DNA of 64,000 nucleotides from Smallanthus sonchifolius (lineage: Eukaryota > Streptophyta > Magnoliopsida > Asterales > Asteraceae): NCBI GenBank assembly GCA_023525975.1, contig CM042020.1, forward strand, positions 15,120,001-15,184,000, given 5' to 3'. Under the pieces are notes generated by a model. The model saw only the letters and a program-made list of their open reading frames with translations. It made no database searches and was not told the DNA's origin. Positions 10,006 to 20,339 of the stretch are shown here, piece by piece. A program made the position numbers and the translations under genes. The stretch's first letter is position 1. Every line of letters begins with the position of its first letter.

Positions 10006-10902
10006 CGGGCTATCGACTGACAAGTGGCACCCGCGTGCCGTGCCAAAGGAATCCTATTCCGCCACTATGGGGAGGGCGCATATCGTAACGCCGACAAGAT
10101 CTCGAGTAAATGGTGAGACTATAACAACACACTTGCTAAGTTTAACAACTTTTACGACAAACACTACAACAACCGTAAAAGTGGTCAAAGTGACAAAGAT
10201 ATTTATTTAGAAGCTTGTGATTAGTATAAAGGCGTAGTAGGTATGGATTTTTATTCCTATAAAGTATTGGAGATTATTAGAAAATCTCCCAAGCGGGGCC
10301 AAGCCCCGTTGATTAGCCAGTCGTCTAAACGAACAAAAGTGTTATCGTTCGACGTTTTTTCGCCCGGTATATCTTTACGCATTAATCTAAATGATACCGA
10401 TGATGAAATGAAACACTGGAAAAATCGGTTCGTTCGCCCAGAAGAAACAACAAAGGAAAACAAGCCACTTCTTCGTCCGCCTCAGACGATCGGTTTGATA
10501 AAATATACTCGAAGCTTGATAAGCTACTCTATTTTAGAAAGTATAAATAACAATAACAAGATCTCAAATTTCTTACTATGAACTTCGAGCACCTTACCGG
10601 AAATGCTTGTAGACTCGTGGAGAGGTGAAAAAAATATATACGAAAGAAACAACTTAACCGAGGAGGACGACGAGCAGTTTGTATTTTATTTTTATGAATG
10701 TAGTTTTTTTATTTTTTAATGTATTTTTTATTTATTTAAGAATGTATTTTTTATTTTAAATTTAGTTTTTATTTATTAAAAATAAAAAATTAGTTAATTA
10801 TTAAAAATAAATGCGGGGCTTGAAACCATTATGCACCTAGTGATTTTGTCCAGTGATTGCTCTGTGCTGACGTGGCAGTGCGTGAAACCACTATAGATAG
10901 CC
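10006..10902 (+). mobile_element. PIF/Harbinger-like deletion derivative
   Basis: The left end reads TTA-CGGGCTATC and the right end GATAGCC-TTA, giving a short inverted terminus (GGCTATC) flanked by the 3-bp TTA target duplication typical of PIF/Harbinger. The body carries a fragment of the Harbinger accessory protein (10126-10581) and an AT-rich tail. No DDE transposase piece is visible, so it would depend on an autonomous relative. The short TIR makes the exact ends tentative. Confidence 0.55.
10126..10581 (+). pseudogene. Harbinger ORF1-type (Myb/NAM-C-associated) protein fragment
   Basis: One frame reads through a TAG at 10222-10224. The upstream part matches the pattern KFNNFYDKHYNNRKSGQSD...IYLEACD. 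The downstream part has DFYSYKVLEIIRKSPK, SQSSKRTK and INLNDTDDE...RPEE. In plant genomes this order (Y..N..SG.SD, then VLR..PKW, then SKR, then an INLN acid patch, then RP.GR.KAK) belongs to the DNA-binding partner encoded by Harbinger elements, often misannotated as glutathione S-transferase T3-like. The N-terminal Myb-like domain is missing. The stop and truncation make it non-functional. Confidence 0.68.
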
Positions 10903-11229
10903 TTAGGTTAGTCGTCTCACTTCTTTTATTTTATTACTCTTTACATAATTTATTTTAGTTTTTGTATTATATTTTACGTTGTTGGTTATTATAAAAAACT
11001 AAAACACAAAAGTCAAAAGGTTTAAAAAAAACTAGCAATCAAAGTTTTATAAAAGTTTATAGAATAGTTAAAAATATGAAAAGTAAAAAAAATTAAATAA
11101 GTCAAAGTTTTATTAAAGTTTGATAAGAAAATTATCAAATTTAAAAATATTATAAAAAATCTAAAAACAAAATCAAAGTTCTATAACAATTCATTAATTT
11201 TGAAACTTTAATTGATAAAATAACGCAAG
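10903..11229. other. AT-rich spacer
   Basis: Simple AT-rich DNA between the Harbinger derivative and the hAT remnant. Nothing recognisable apart from possible subterminal hAT sequence toward its right end. Confidence 0.6.
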
Positions 11230-11860
11230 ATTTGGGTTTGAACGAAAAACACTTCCATTTTGTAAACAATACAAAGCAACATTTTAATGAATGTCTTTGA
11301 AATTTGTTTGATGTTTATTTATCTAAATATGGTTCCACATCAATCATAGAGTCATTTAGTTCGACATCAAGTAGTATCTCAAGTAGAAACACAATGCTTA
11401 ATTTATACAATACTTTGATGAATGAAAATATTAAACGGGCTCGGGGTAGCACCCCAAGTAGCGAACTCGAAAAGTATAATGAAACGAATTTTTATCCACT
11501 ATGACTCCTGATGAATTCGAAAGTTTTGATATTCTGGCTTGATGAAAAGGAAATGAATCCTAATTTTTGATTTTATCCACCATGGTCCATGATTTACTAA
11601 TTTTCAAAGCTTCTACGGAAGCTTCCGAGTCCGTCTCTTCTTTTAGTGGTAAGTTTTACCAAACGAAGAACAATAATCATTCCCGTGATGATGGAAATGT
11701 GCATTTTCTAGAAAGACCACTTGGACATGATGTAACGGATACAAGATACTACAAGTCTTGAAGAAGAAATTCAAATTGAAGAAATCAACCATGAGCGAGA
11801 TGTGGCACAAGGAAAATGCCACTTACGATGAAGAACTTGCTTACAATGAAACACAACGAA
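11230..11860 (+). pseudogene. hAT transposase C-terminal fragment (RICESLEEPER/AC-like)
   Basis: Several frames together reproduce the end of a plant hAT transposase. The pieces, in order, are FNECL and NLFDVYLSKYGST, RARGSTPSSELEKYNETNF, TPDEFESFDIL, then the dimerisation block ILSTMVHDLLIFKASTEASE with SSFSG, and finally DTTSLEEEIQIEE. The frame changes at about 11504, 11545 and 11757. Known hAT proteins use this C-terminal block for dimerisation. The N-terminal BED finger and most of the catalytic core are absent, so this is an old remnant. Confidence 0.78.
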
Positions 11861-12099
11861 GTAACATAGTTTCGACGAAGATTAAACAACAAAGAGTAAA
11901 GAACGACGACAATGATCAAACATCAAAAAGTAAAATATTATTTGCAATGTATTCGCAATTTCTTATCTTTTTTTTTGTAATGAATGTTTTTGTAATTTTC
12001 AAACATAAAAAAAAAGATGAACTTTATTTTTTTTATTTTATATATTTACTTTTTTTATTAATTTTTATGATTTTTTTTTTATTTTTAAAAAACCTGTTT

Positions 12100-12262
12100 T
12101 AAACCAGTGTGAACGTGAACCGGTTCCAAACCAAACCAAACCAATCCGTTTATATAGTTTTGGTTTTCATCTCAATGAACCGGTTTCAAATCAAACCGGT
12201 TTTGATCAATTTGACATAAACCAATTTTACTTTGGTTTAAAAAACCGATTTGTGCACCTATA
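12100..12262 (+). repeat. hAT subterminal region and right terminus
   Basis: This stretch is dense in AACCGGTT and AACCAAACC motifs and ends GTGCACCTATA. In reverse complement the end is TATAGGTGCACAAATCGG, close to the common plant hAT terminus TAGAGGTGCACAAA. It is probably the right end of the element that carried the transposase fragment at 11230. The left end was not found. Confidence 0.55.
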
Positions 12263-12752
12263 CTCCCACCCACTCTCTTTTTGAATTTTTTTAAAAGTAT
12301 GATGTTTTTGGAACTTGTTAAAATGTTTTAAAGTTATTTAATAAATGTATTGGAAAAAGATATTTTTATTTTGTAAAGAGAATCAAGTGATTAATAGCCT
12401 TTAATGAATTGATTATCATTACAAGATTTTTCTATTTATATATTTCCTAAATCATCGTTTTTTTATAACTTCTTTATAACAAAAGTATTGATTAAAGGTA
12501 AATAATAATTTCAAACTATTTAAAGAAACCATTATTTATTTATTTGAACGGCGGAGAAAACATGTAAATGAAATGATTTAAGAGGAGAATTGATCAAAAG
12601 CATGTTGTCACAAAAACTCACACAAAATCATCTCCATATGACCATATCCTTTCACATGATAAACACAACCAATACGGCATCGTTTCCTACTAACAACTTG
12701 TGTATATATATTTCTTATTCCAAACCATTAACAATCTATCAAAACATTTAAC
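12263..12752 (+). promoter_or_regulatory. Upstream region of the UGT pseudogene
   Basis: AT-rich upstream DNA. A TATA-like TATATATATT lies near 12702. The leader just before the ATG (CAATCTATCAAAACATTTAAC) matches the leader of the intact UGT at 51220-51241. Further upstream I see no similarity to the duplicated promoter blocks of the intact gene. Confidence 0.45.
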
Positions 12753-14118
12753 ATGTCACATTTACTACTCTACTCTTTCCCCGGCGCCGGCCATATCATC
12801 CCTTTACTTGATCTCATCCACCTCCTCCTCCGCCGCGGTCTCATCATCACCGTCATGATCACCGCCGCCGACATCTCGCTTCTCAACCCCCTCCTCTCCT
12901 CACACCCTTCTTCACTACACAAACTCGTCTACAATGAACCCGAAATCACCCCATCCCCTCATCATCCCCTTATTGCTAAAGTGATTTCAACACAAAAACT
13001 ATTTGGTCTCATTGTTAAATGGTTGAGTCCCACCCGTCGCCACCGGTCCCCATAGTGTCTGACTTCCTTCTCGGGTGGACTAGTGAACTCGCTTCCCACT
13101 TGCGCATTATGCTCGTCGTGTTTTCTCCCTCGGGCGCGTTTAGTTCTTCGGTTATTCATACGTTGTGGCGAGACATAGACGAGATTAACGCCGAAAATCA
13201 CGATAACCGCGATGAAAACTTCTTCCTTGCCTTCCAAGAAATCCCCAACTCGCCGAAGCTTCCGTGCTTGCAGCTGCCGCAAGTCGTGCGTGATTATAAA
13301 ACAGGAGATCAAGATCTTGAATCTTTTAGGAAGGGGATGTTGGCTAATTTGACAAGTTGGGGGATTGTGTACAACACATTTGAAAAGTTGGAAGGGGTTT
13401 ATATTGATTATATAAAGAAATATATGGGCCATCCTCGGGTGTGGGCCGTCGGCCCATTACTTCCTGAAAAAGATGGCCCAGTAGCTGTAACCGGGCGTGG
13501 TGGGTCCAGTGTAGTGCCACCTGGCCACTTGCTCAGGTGGCTAGACCAAAAACCTGATGAATCTGTTGTGTATATATGTTTTGGTAGCCAGGTTGTTTTA
13601 AGTGAGATTCAAATGAGTGTGTTAGCCGGTGCACTAACGTCGGGTTTATCTTGTGTGTGAAGGAGAGCGGGTCGACAAGCGGGTCAAGCTCTATTCCTGG
13701 TGGGTTTGAAGATCGGGTGGGTAACCGAGGGTTTGTGGTCAAAGGTTGGGTCCCCCAACTGGCGATACTAAGGCATCGGGCCGTGGGCTCGTTTGTGACT
13801 CATTGCGGGTGGAACTCGACATTGGAAGGAATAACAGCGGGTGTAATGATGTTTACATGGCCCATGATTGCGGACCAGTTCGCGAATGCTGCACTACTGG
13901 TTGACCAGTTGGGTGTTGGGAAACGAGTTTGTGAGGGCGGACCCGAGAGGGTTCCCGACTCGGTCGAGTTGGCTCGGTTGTTGGACGAGTCATTGAATGG
14001 TGATAGGCCCGAAAGAGTTAAGATCAAGGAGCTAAATCAAGCAGCCGCCAAGGCTGTCGAACAAGGAACATCGACAAGGGATTTGGATGCAGTCATCAAG
14101 CTTCTATCTGAGATCTAA
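12753..14118 (+). pseudogene. UGT89-like UDP-glycosyltransferase pseudogene
   Basis: A paralogue of the intact gene at 51242, colinear from start to stop with no intron. The first frame covers about 90 residues with the N-terminal GHIIPLLDL acceptor-side motif. A 1-bp loss near 13023 (after the KW codons) moves it to a second frame (13019-13660: VPIVSDFLLGW, WAVGPLLPEK, ESVVYICFGS). A second 1-bp loss near 13648, plus a net loss of about three codons, moves it to the third (13651-14118). The third frame keeps a full 44-residue PSPG box from WVPQ through HCGWNS to ADQ. The family moves sugar from UDP-sugar to small acceptors in the cytosol. This copy cannot make the protein unless the frameshifts are assembly errors. 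Confidence 0.9.
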
Positions 14119-14125
14119 GATCATC

Positions 14126-14131
14126 AATAAA
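14126..14131 (+). terminator. AATAAA polyadenylation signal of the UGT pseudogene
   Basis: AATAAA lies eight bases after the stop codon, in a T/A-rich 3' flank. Position and sequence fit a plant near-upstream element. Confidence 0.5.
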
Positions 14132-14370
14132 AGATTATATGATTGATTGATTGAAGACATGAGTTTCTTTAAGTTTTTTTTATTATCAAACAAGACATTA
14201 TAAGAATTGCTGAGTTTGTGATGTTTTCTAACATGTCGCTAATCTTGCAACTTGACATTGTCCCAGAATGCGTCGCTAATCGTGTATCATTTATATTTTA
14301 TATGCATATACTTATTTTCATAGTAAGTATATACATATAAAAGAGGCAATTTTGGGGGGTTGCCACCTCT

Positions 14371-14785
14371 AAGGCCATCCGGTATACTAAAGGAAAAGCG
14401 AAAAGCACGCAGTGATCCCATGTGGAGTAAAATTACGCCGTGATGGAGTACGGAACACCGCCCCCTCTTGCCGTGAAGAGGGACGTGATTTGTCTACGTG
14501 ATTTTTTATCACGGGAGTTATAATTCAGATTCCTTCATTTTGTTGCATTTGCCTATTTTTAATTGGTTTAATACTAAAGACCCATTATTTTAATATTACT
14601 TTTCCCTATTTTTAAATGAAAATTAAAATATAAACATTTAATTATCACACCATCACAATCACACGGGTATACCCCTTGCTAAGTGATGGGTGGTGTGATA
14701 ATGAGGTTAAAAAAAATGGCGTCACGTGGCGTGCACTTTATTATCACATCACTCCATAATCACACGGGTATACCCCATGCTCTAA
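14371..14785. mobile_element. Harbinger-type MITE termini, duplicated
   Basis: Two right-hand termini of the same family lie about 100 bp apart. Each has ATTATCACA, then ATCACACGGGTATACCCC, then TGC with TAA just outside (14641-14682 and 14740-14785). The left end near 14371 reads TAAGGCCATCCGGTATAC, matching GGGTATACC in part. A short hairpin joins 14641-14656 to 14684-14703. The TAA borders suggest PIF/Harbinger. I cannot say whether this is one element with a duplicated end or two nested ones. Confidence 0.45.
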
Positions 14786-15357
14786 TACTACGATTATAAA
14801 GGTAAAAGAGGTAATTTTGAATTCAGATTTTATCAAAAGTGAGAAAACATTTAATTCGGGTGGAAAAGAGTACTAATTAACCCACATCCCAATTTGACTG
14901 AATTTGAATGTCAAGAAGGTTTAATTACTTAAAAATACCAAATCTTAACCCATATGCGTGAAATTAGTGATAAACGTATGTTACTTCCACAATCATTATA
15001 AACGTGAAGATTATGTATGTGACTTTTTTGTTGACTTGAATGTCGTATTCATCTTTTATCGTGAAATGCTATCACATCAATTTAGACCGCTAAAAATATA
15101 AATTTACACTATCTTATATAAAAAAAAGTTTATTCACATCATCAATTTTTGGCGCTTGAAGCGTCACTACATCAAATCTTGATCTGTTTAAGGGGGTAAC
15201 AAGTTAAGTTTATAAAACAATTTCGTAAGTACGTGTATTTAAATAAACTCTAGAGACTTTAAGTTGAGATTTTTTTTCAAAAAATAAAAATAAAAAAGTA
15301 TGTTAGCTTAATTGTGTTAGGACGAGCATTTGTAAAATTAATCTTTTGGGTTGTCTA
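14786..15357. other. Noncoding DNA left of the copia insertion
   Basis: AT-rich DNA with no gene. It ends with GTCTA (15353-15357), the left copy of the copia target-site duplication. It is the original neighbour of 31608 onward. Confidence 0.7.
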
Positions 15358-15512
15358 TGTTTTCATAATAAGTCAGTTTATGGGCTTTAGCCTATTTAGT
15401 TTGTAAGGCTTAGCCTACCTATTTAATATTTGTTTTTTCTTCATTGTAACCTAATATTTACTTGAATAATATTGAGCCTCCATCTTTCTCTGTACATGTT
15501 TATTAGTTAACA
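15358..15512 (+). repeat. Copia 5' LTR
   Basis: 155 bp, TGTTTTCATAATAAG...TTAGTTAACA. It is the same length as the 3' LTR, with about ten substitutions. It is very short for an LTR retrotransposon. Confidence 0.95.
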
Positions 15513-15524
15513 TGGTATCAGAGC
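15513..15524 (+). other. Copia primer binding site
   Basis: TGGTATCAGAGC follows the LTR directly. It is the standard plant PBS for initiator tRNA-Met. Confidence 0.95.
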
Positions 15525-15857
15525 TGATTCGATACATGCTTGATTGAACACTTCTGTTGTCGCTTCCGCTCCATTGTTGATTCAGTCGTTTTGGTTTGTT
15601 CTTTATTGAAGAATTGTTTGTTGCTGTCTCGTTGTTGCTGATCACGCTAGCTTGTTGATTTGTTGTCTTTGTGTTCGTCACCTTCGCATTCGTCTGATTA
15701 CTGAATCTGCACCGTCGTCATCGAAACTGGTAACCCTAATTTTTTATCTGCTGTAGAAACTACCTTATAGAAACTAACCTATAGAAACTACCTTATCGAA
15801 ACTACCCTATAGAAACTACTATTCTGCTTGATTTTGTTGTCGTTTTGATTTGAAAAT

Positions 15858-15945
15858 ATGGCTAGGAAAGATGACTCTCTTTAGTCAGTCCATTAGTACT
15901 CGCCTGGATGGTAAAAACTACGCCTACTGGAGTTACGTGATGAAA
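15858..15945 (+). pseudogene. Copia gag, first piece
   Basis: The ATG at 15858 opens MARKDDSL. A frameshift then leads into STRLDGKNYAYWSYVMK, the usual copia gag N-terminus. The reading ends exactly where the gypsy-2 LTR begins, and continues at about 26240 with NFFRGKNIWGYVTGT. Confidence 0.9.
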
Positions 15946-18589
15946 TGTCACACCCCGGCCGGTGGCGGATTATACGCCGAGGTTGACGCGGTTGTTCATA
16001 AGCACATGATAATCTATTATTAAATGACAATGTTTATTCATCATCTTAAAAGCATCCGTTACAAAAGGAAATAGAAAATGAAAAGTTCAAGACAAGACAA
16101 TATTAAATTTAAACTAGGTCCAAGTCCTAGTTGGGCAAGTAGCGTACTCAAACAGGTGCACTTGAAACATGTGAGTAAATGTCAACTACAAGTAGTTGGT
16201 GAGTAACATAGGTTTTGATACCAAACAAAAGTTGAGTAAAAGTATTTGAAATTCAATACGTTCAAAGCATAACTATGACATAAATGTGAAAAATACAAGG
16301 TTCCAAGCGTACAATTCAATCCGTAAGTAATGGAAAACTGGTAAATACAATCCCACTGATTGTGTTTTGAAAAAATAGTAATATGGTACAAACAAAACCC
16401 GCCAAGGTTCGTGTTAATTGGAATTGGATTCCCCTATAAATGATCATGTTAGGTACCACCTTAGGCCTGGGTAGCAGGTTAATGAATGTACTAGCATGAA
16501 CACATGTAATGGTCACTAAGCAGTTTAAGACATAAAACACATAGTAAATAGCATGAGAATAATGGTATTGAATTTGATATGTAGTATGTAAACATGTTCC
16601 ACCCCGAGTAATTGTAAACAATAGTAAAGAGAAAGAGGGCTATGAAACTCACTTGTATTAAAGTTAGTAATGGTACGAATTGATAAAGATTGTTAAGCCT
16701 CATGAGGAACTCTGACAACAAACCTATACGTGTAATGGTAACCTAATTTCATTATACGTCTAAATGGTATTTAGAAGACATTGGGACATTTAGGGTTTCA
16801 TAGGAGATTTGAGATTTGTGCAAGTTTGGTAAGAAAACTTATTCATTTATATAGAAAAAAATGTTTGGATTTTATTCACATAAATATTTAGTTAATAATC
16901 AAGTAAATCAGGTATTGCATAAAAAATGTTAAATACACATAACGTAGTATGAGAAATAATATACTTGGAATAATTTATAAATAAATTATAAAGTGGGAAA
17001 ATATTTAATAGGTTTTATAAAATAATTTAATTATTAGTTAATGTAAATAAAGTGGGTAATGAATTTGTTTAATAAATAAAATGATAGAAATGGTTAGCAA
17101 AGTAAATAATTCATTTTAAATGAATTTCGAAAGTAACCTATAAACAAAAATAATTATCTAAAATAATTATTTGGATGTTTAATTTAAATAATAATTCTTA
17201 CTAATAATAATTATTTATAAATTTTAGAGGAGTTTAATAATGTTTACATATATAAATAGAATTTGTCGAATAACATATAAATATATAAATAATATAATTA
17301 GATTTTGTCTAAACAAGGTTTTTATTTTATTTAGGATTTACCTTAGGTTTAATAAAATAACATAGTAAAATATCATGCTTGCACGCGCACACGCACACGC
17401 ACGCACACACTAACCACTTGATTGGGCATGATGCCTTGTCAAGTGGTTGATCCGCTATGTTTCTTATAAGCAATCCCCTTTGCCCTTCATCCCCAAACCT
17501 CCCTTGATGAATCCTAGCCTTCTAATCTCCCTATCCGGCCAACGATGCACGCCCAAATTCATGGGGCTTTCGATCACTGGACTGAGACGAATCTATTGAA
17601 CCTAAATTTACCTGAATTGGTTATGTAGGGGATGAGAATGGCAGTGGTTCCCAAACCCGGGTTTCTTGGTGTTTGATCGCAATCCAGAAGGGAAATGTAG
17701 TGAAGTTGGGAGTTTAGAAAGTGTGTGCGAGTTGTTTCGAGTGTAGAGGAGTGGGTTTTATAGTTCAATTTCAAGCCGAGAACACGATGTGATTACTCGC
17801 ATGATTAGGACGGTTACGGGATTTAACTCATCATTAAATGAATGATTTCTATCTAATTGCAATGTTAATATCATTTGGAAACAGTCGCACCACGTTTTGG
17901 TATCACAAATTGCAGTTAAATTGTATTAATTCGATCGATGGGAAGGTGGATTGAGGTTGGTTTGACTCTAGAAGTCCAAATCGAAGCGGGGGGATGAGGG
18001 TACTCTATGAATAGATGGGGGGGGGGAATTGTAAGTTTTAAATTTGCAGAATGGTCCCTGGGGTTCTAAGGTTTTAATATTTCATGTTTAAAACTTGTTT
18101 TAAAGTTTCAAGAATTACTCAAACAACCCCGAACTTTTATAAAACTTAAAATTATTAAATCTTATAATTTTTTATAAAATCTAATAAATTATCAAGTTAT
18201 AATTTAAGTGTTATAGATATAAAAGTGTAATTTGTTAAATAGAAATCAATTCTTATTTTGATTAAAATATATAAACCCAAATTTTCTTTTTCATGGAATC
18301 TACAATTTAATTTTTTTGAAGTTTGATTATTTATAAATATATAGGTTTAGAAATATCTTATCATATATATATATATATATATATTTATTTATTTATTAGG
18401 ATAGTGACAATTATTTATATAACTCCTTACATAAATAATTATTATTTTGAATTTGAAACAATTGCATTCAACTAATGAAAATAATAAATAAGTAAAGTAT
18501 TTCCATAAATGAAATCAAAGGAAAAAAAATATTGAAATTACATTTGCAGGAATAGTCAAAATAGAGGCGGGAATTTACTGGGGATTACA
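15946..18589 (-). repeat. gypsy-2 3' LTR
   Basis: 2644 bp, from TGTCACACCCCGG to CTGGGGATTACA on the plus strand. It is nearly colinear with the right LTR. A net loss of about 155 bp, mainly near 17372, includes the tRNA-like B box present in the other copy. It contains a (CA/CG) repeat at 17383-17409 and (TA)n at 18363-18384. Confidence 0.93.
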
Positions 18590-18604
18590 GTCTCCCCCAC
18601 TTTT
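18590..18604 (-). other. gypsy-2 polypurine tract
   Basis: On the minus strand this is AAAGTGGGGGAGAC, directly followed by the LTR start TGTAATCCCC. It is the expected primer for plus-strand DNA synthesis and confirms the inner LTR boundary. Confidence 0.85.
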
Positions 18605-18639
18605 GGAAATTTAATCCCGAAATTGATTAGGAAGAGGGT

Positions 18640-20339
18640 CCTGGAAACAGATGTGGGTATTTGGTTTTCAATTGATCCTCACGTTCCCAAGTGAACTCTG
18701 GGCCACGTTTGGATTACCACCGAACCTTAACGATTGGAATTTGACTTCGGTTAAGCTGCTTAACTTCTCGGTCCATGATTTCTACGGGTTTCTCTACGAA
18801 GTGCATTGATTCATCAATGTGAACATCGTCAAGCGGTATTTGGAGATTTTCGTCAGCTAAGCATTTCTTTAGGTTCGAGAGATGGAATGTAGGATGGACG
18901 TTGTTGAGTTCTTCCGGGTAAATCCAACTTGTAAGCTACCTTCCCAATCCGCTCGAGGATTTTAAAAGGGCCTACAAATCTTGGTGCAAGTTTCCCTTTC
19001 TTTCCAAAACGAACCACTCCTTTCCAAGGGGATACCTTGAGAAGAACTAGATCACCGACTTGAAATTCTAAGGGTTTTTTACGTTTGTCGGCATAGCTCT
19101 TTTGCCGACTCATTGCTAATAGAAGGTTGTCACGGATTAACATGATCTTGTCGGAAGTCTCCTGAATGAGTTCGGGTCCAGTGATTTGTGCTTCACCAAT
19201 TTCAGTCCAACAGATAGGAGAGCGGTACTTCCGACCATAAAGTGCTTCGAAAGGAGCCATGTCAATGCTCGTGTGATAGCTGTTATTATACAAGAACTCG
19301 ACTGAGGGTAAGTGTAAATCCCAATTTCCCTTGAAGTCGAATACACAAGCTCTAAGCATATCTTCGAGAGTTTGAATCGTTCGTTTGGACTGACCATCAA
19401 TTTGCGGATGGTAAGCCGTACTAAGATTCAGCTGAGTACCCAAAGCTAATTGCAAGGATTGCCAGAAACGAGAAGTGAATAGTCCATCACGATCAGAAAT
19501 AATGTTGAGAGGTACACCAGATGGACGCTGGTGTTCGGTCTTTACCTTAAAACAAGTAAGGCACTTGGACACATATAGAGCAATGTCCTTTTTCATACCA
19601 GGCCACCAGTATTGGTACGAAGGTCTTTGTACATCTTATCCGCGCCGGGATGTACCGAATAACGAGTCTTGTGAGCCTCGTTCATGACAAAGGTATGAAG
19701 ATTGTCACGGTCTGGAATCAAGATACGGTTCAGGAAGTAGAGTAATCTATTGGGTTTGGTTTCGAGCTGAAGTTCAGCACCACATGACATCTCGTTGTAC
19801 ATGTTTTCTTCAGTGACGGAAAGATGTTGTGCTTCAAGGATGCGAGTTTGAATGTCATTTTGGATTCGAATGCTGTGGATCTTGATAGGTTCCTTACGAC
19901 TAAGAGCATCGACTACGACATTCGCCTTACCATGATGGTAACGAATATTGAGTTCTTTCTGGTTGAAAATGTGCTGGAGACTCTTATGGTCGGTGAAAAT
20001 CTCACACTTAGTACCATACAAGTAGTGCCTCCAAATTTTGAGAGCGAACACGACCGCACCCAACTCCAGATCGTGAGTCGTATAATTCTTCTCATGGATT
20101 TTGAGTTGTCGAGACGCATAAGCGATCACTTTGCCTCGTTGCATAAGAACACAACCAAGGCCTAAATGGGAAGCGTCACAGTAGACGACAAAGTCTTCGG
20201 TTCCATCGGGAGAGTCAAAATATGAGCCTCACATAATTTTTGCTTTAATGTCTGAAAGGCTTCCTCTTGCTTTGGTCCCCACTCGTAAAGCTTGCCTTAT
20301 TGTGTTAAGGCTGTGAGTGGCACCGCGATCTTTGAAAAT
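18640..20339 (-). pseudogene. gypsy-2 RNase H and integrase, inactivated
   Basis: RNase H pieces lie at 19593-20144 (CNEAKVIAYASRQLKIHEKNY, TDHKSLQHIFNQKELN, GKANVVVDALSRKEP). Integrase lies at 18853-19596, with the C-terminal SPWKGVVRFGKKGKL and HVSNL-type region. Between HQRPSG and VPLNIISDRD about 70 residues are missing, including the first catalytic Asp. At the third position the family's QTER reads QSKR, so the catalytic Glu has become Lys. The frame is lost after KLDLPG, before the terminal region at 18640-18850. The enzyme is clearly dead. Confidence 0.88.
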
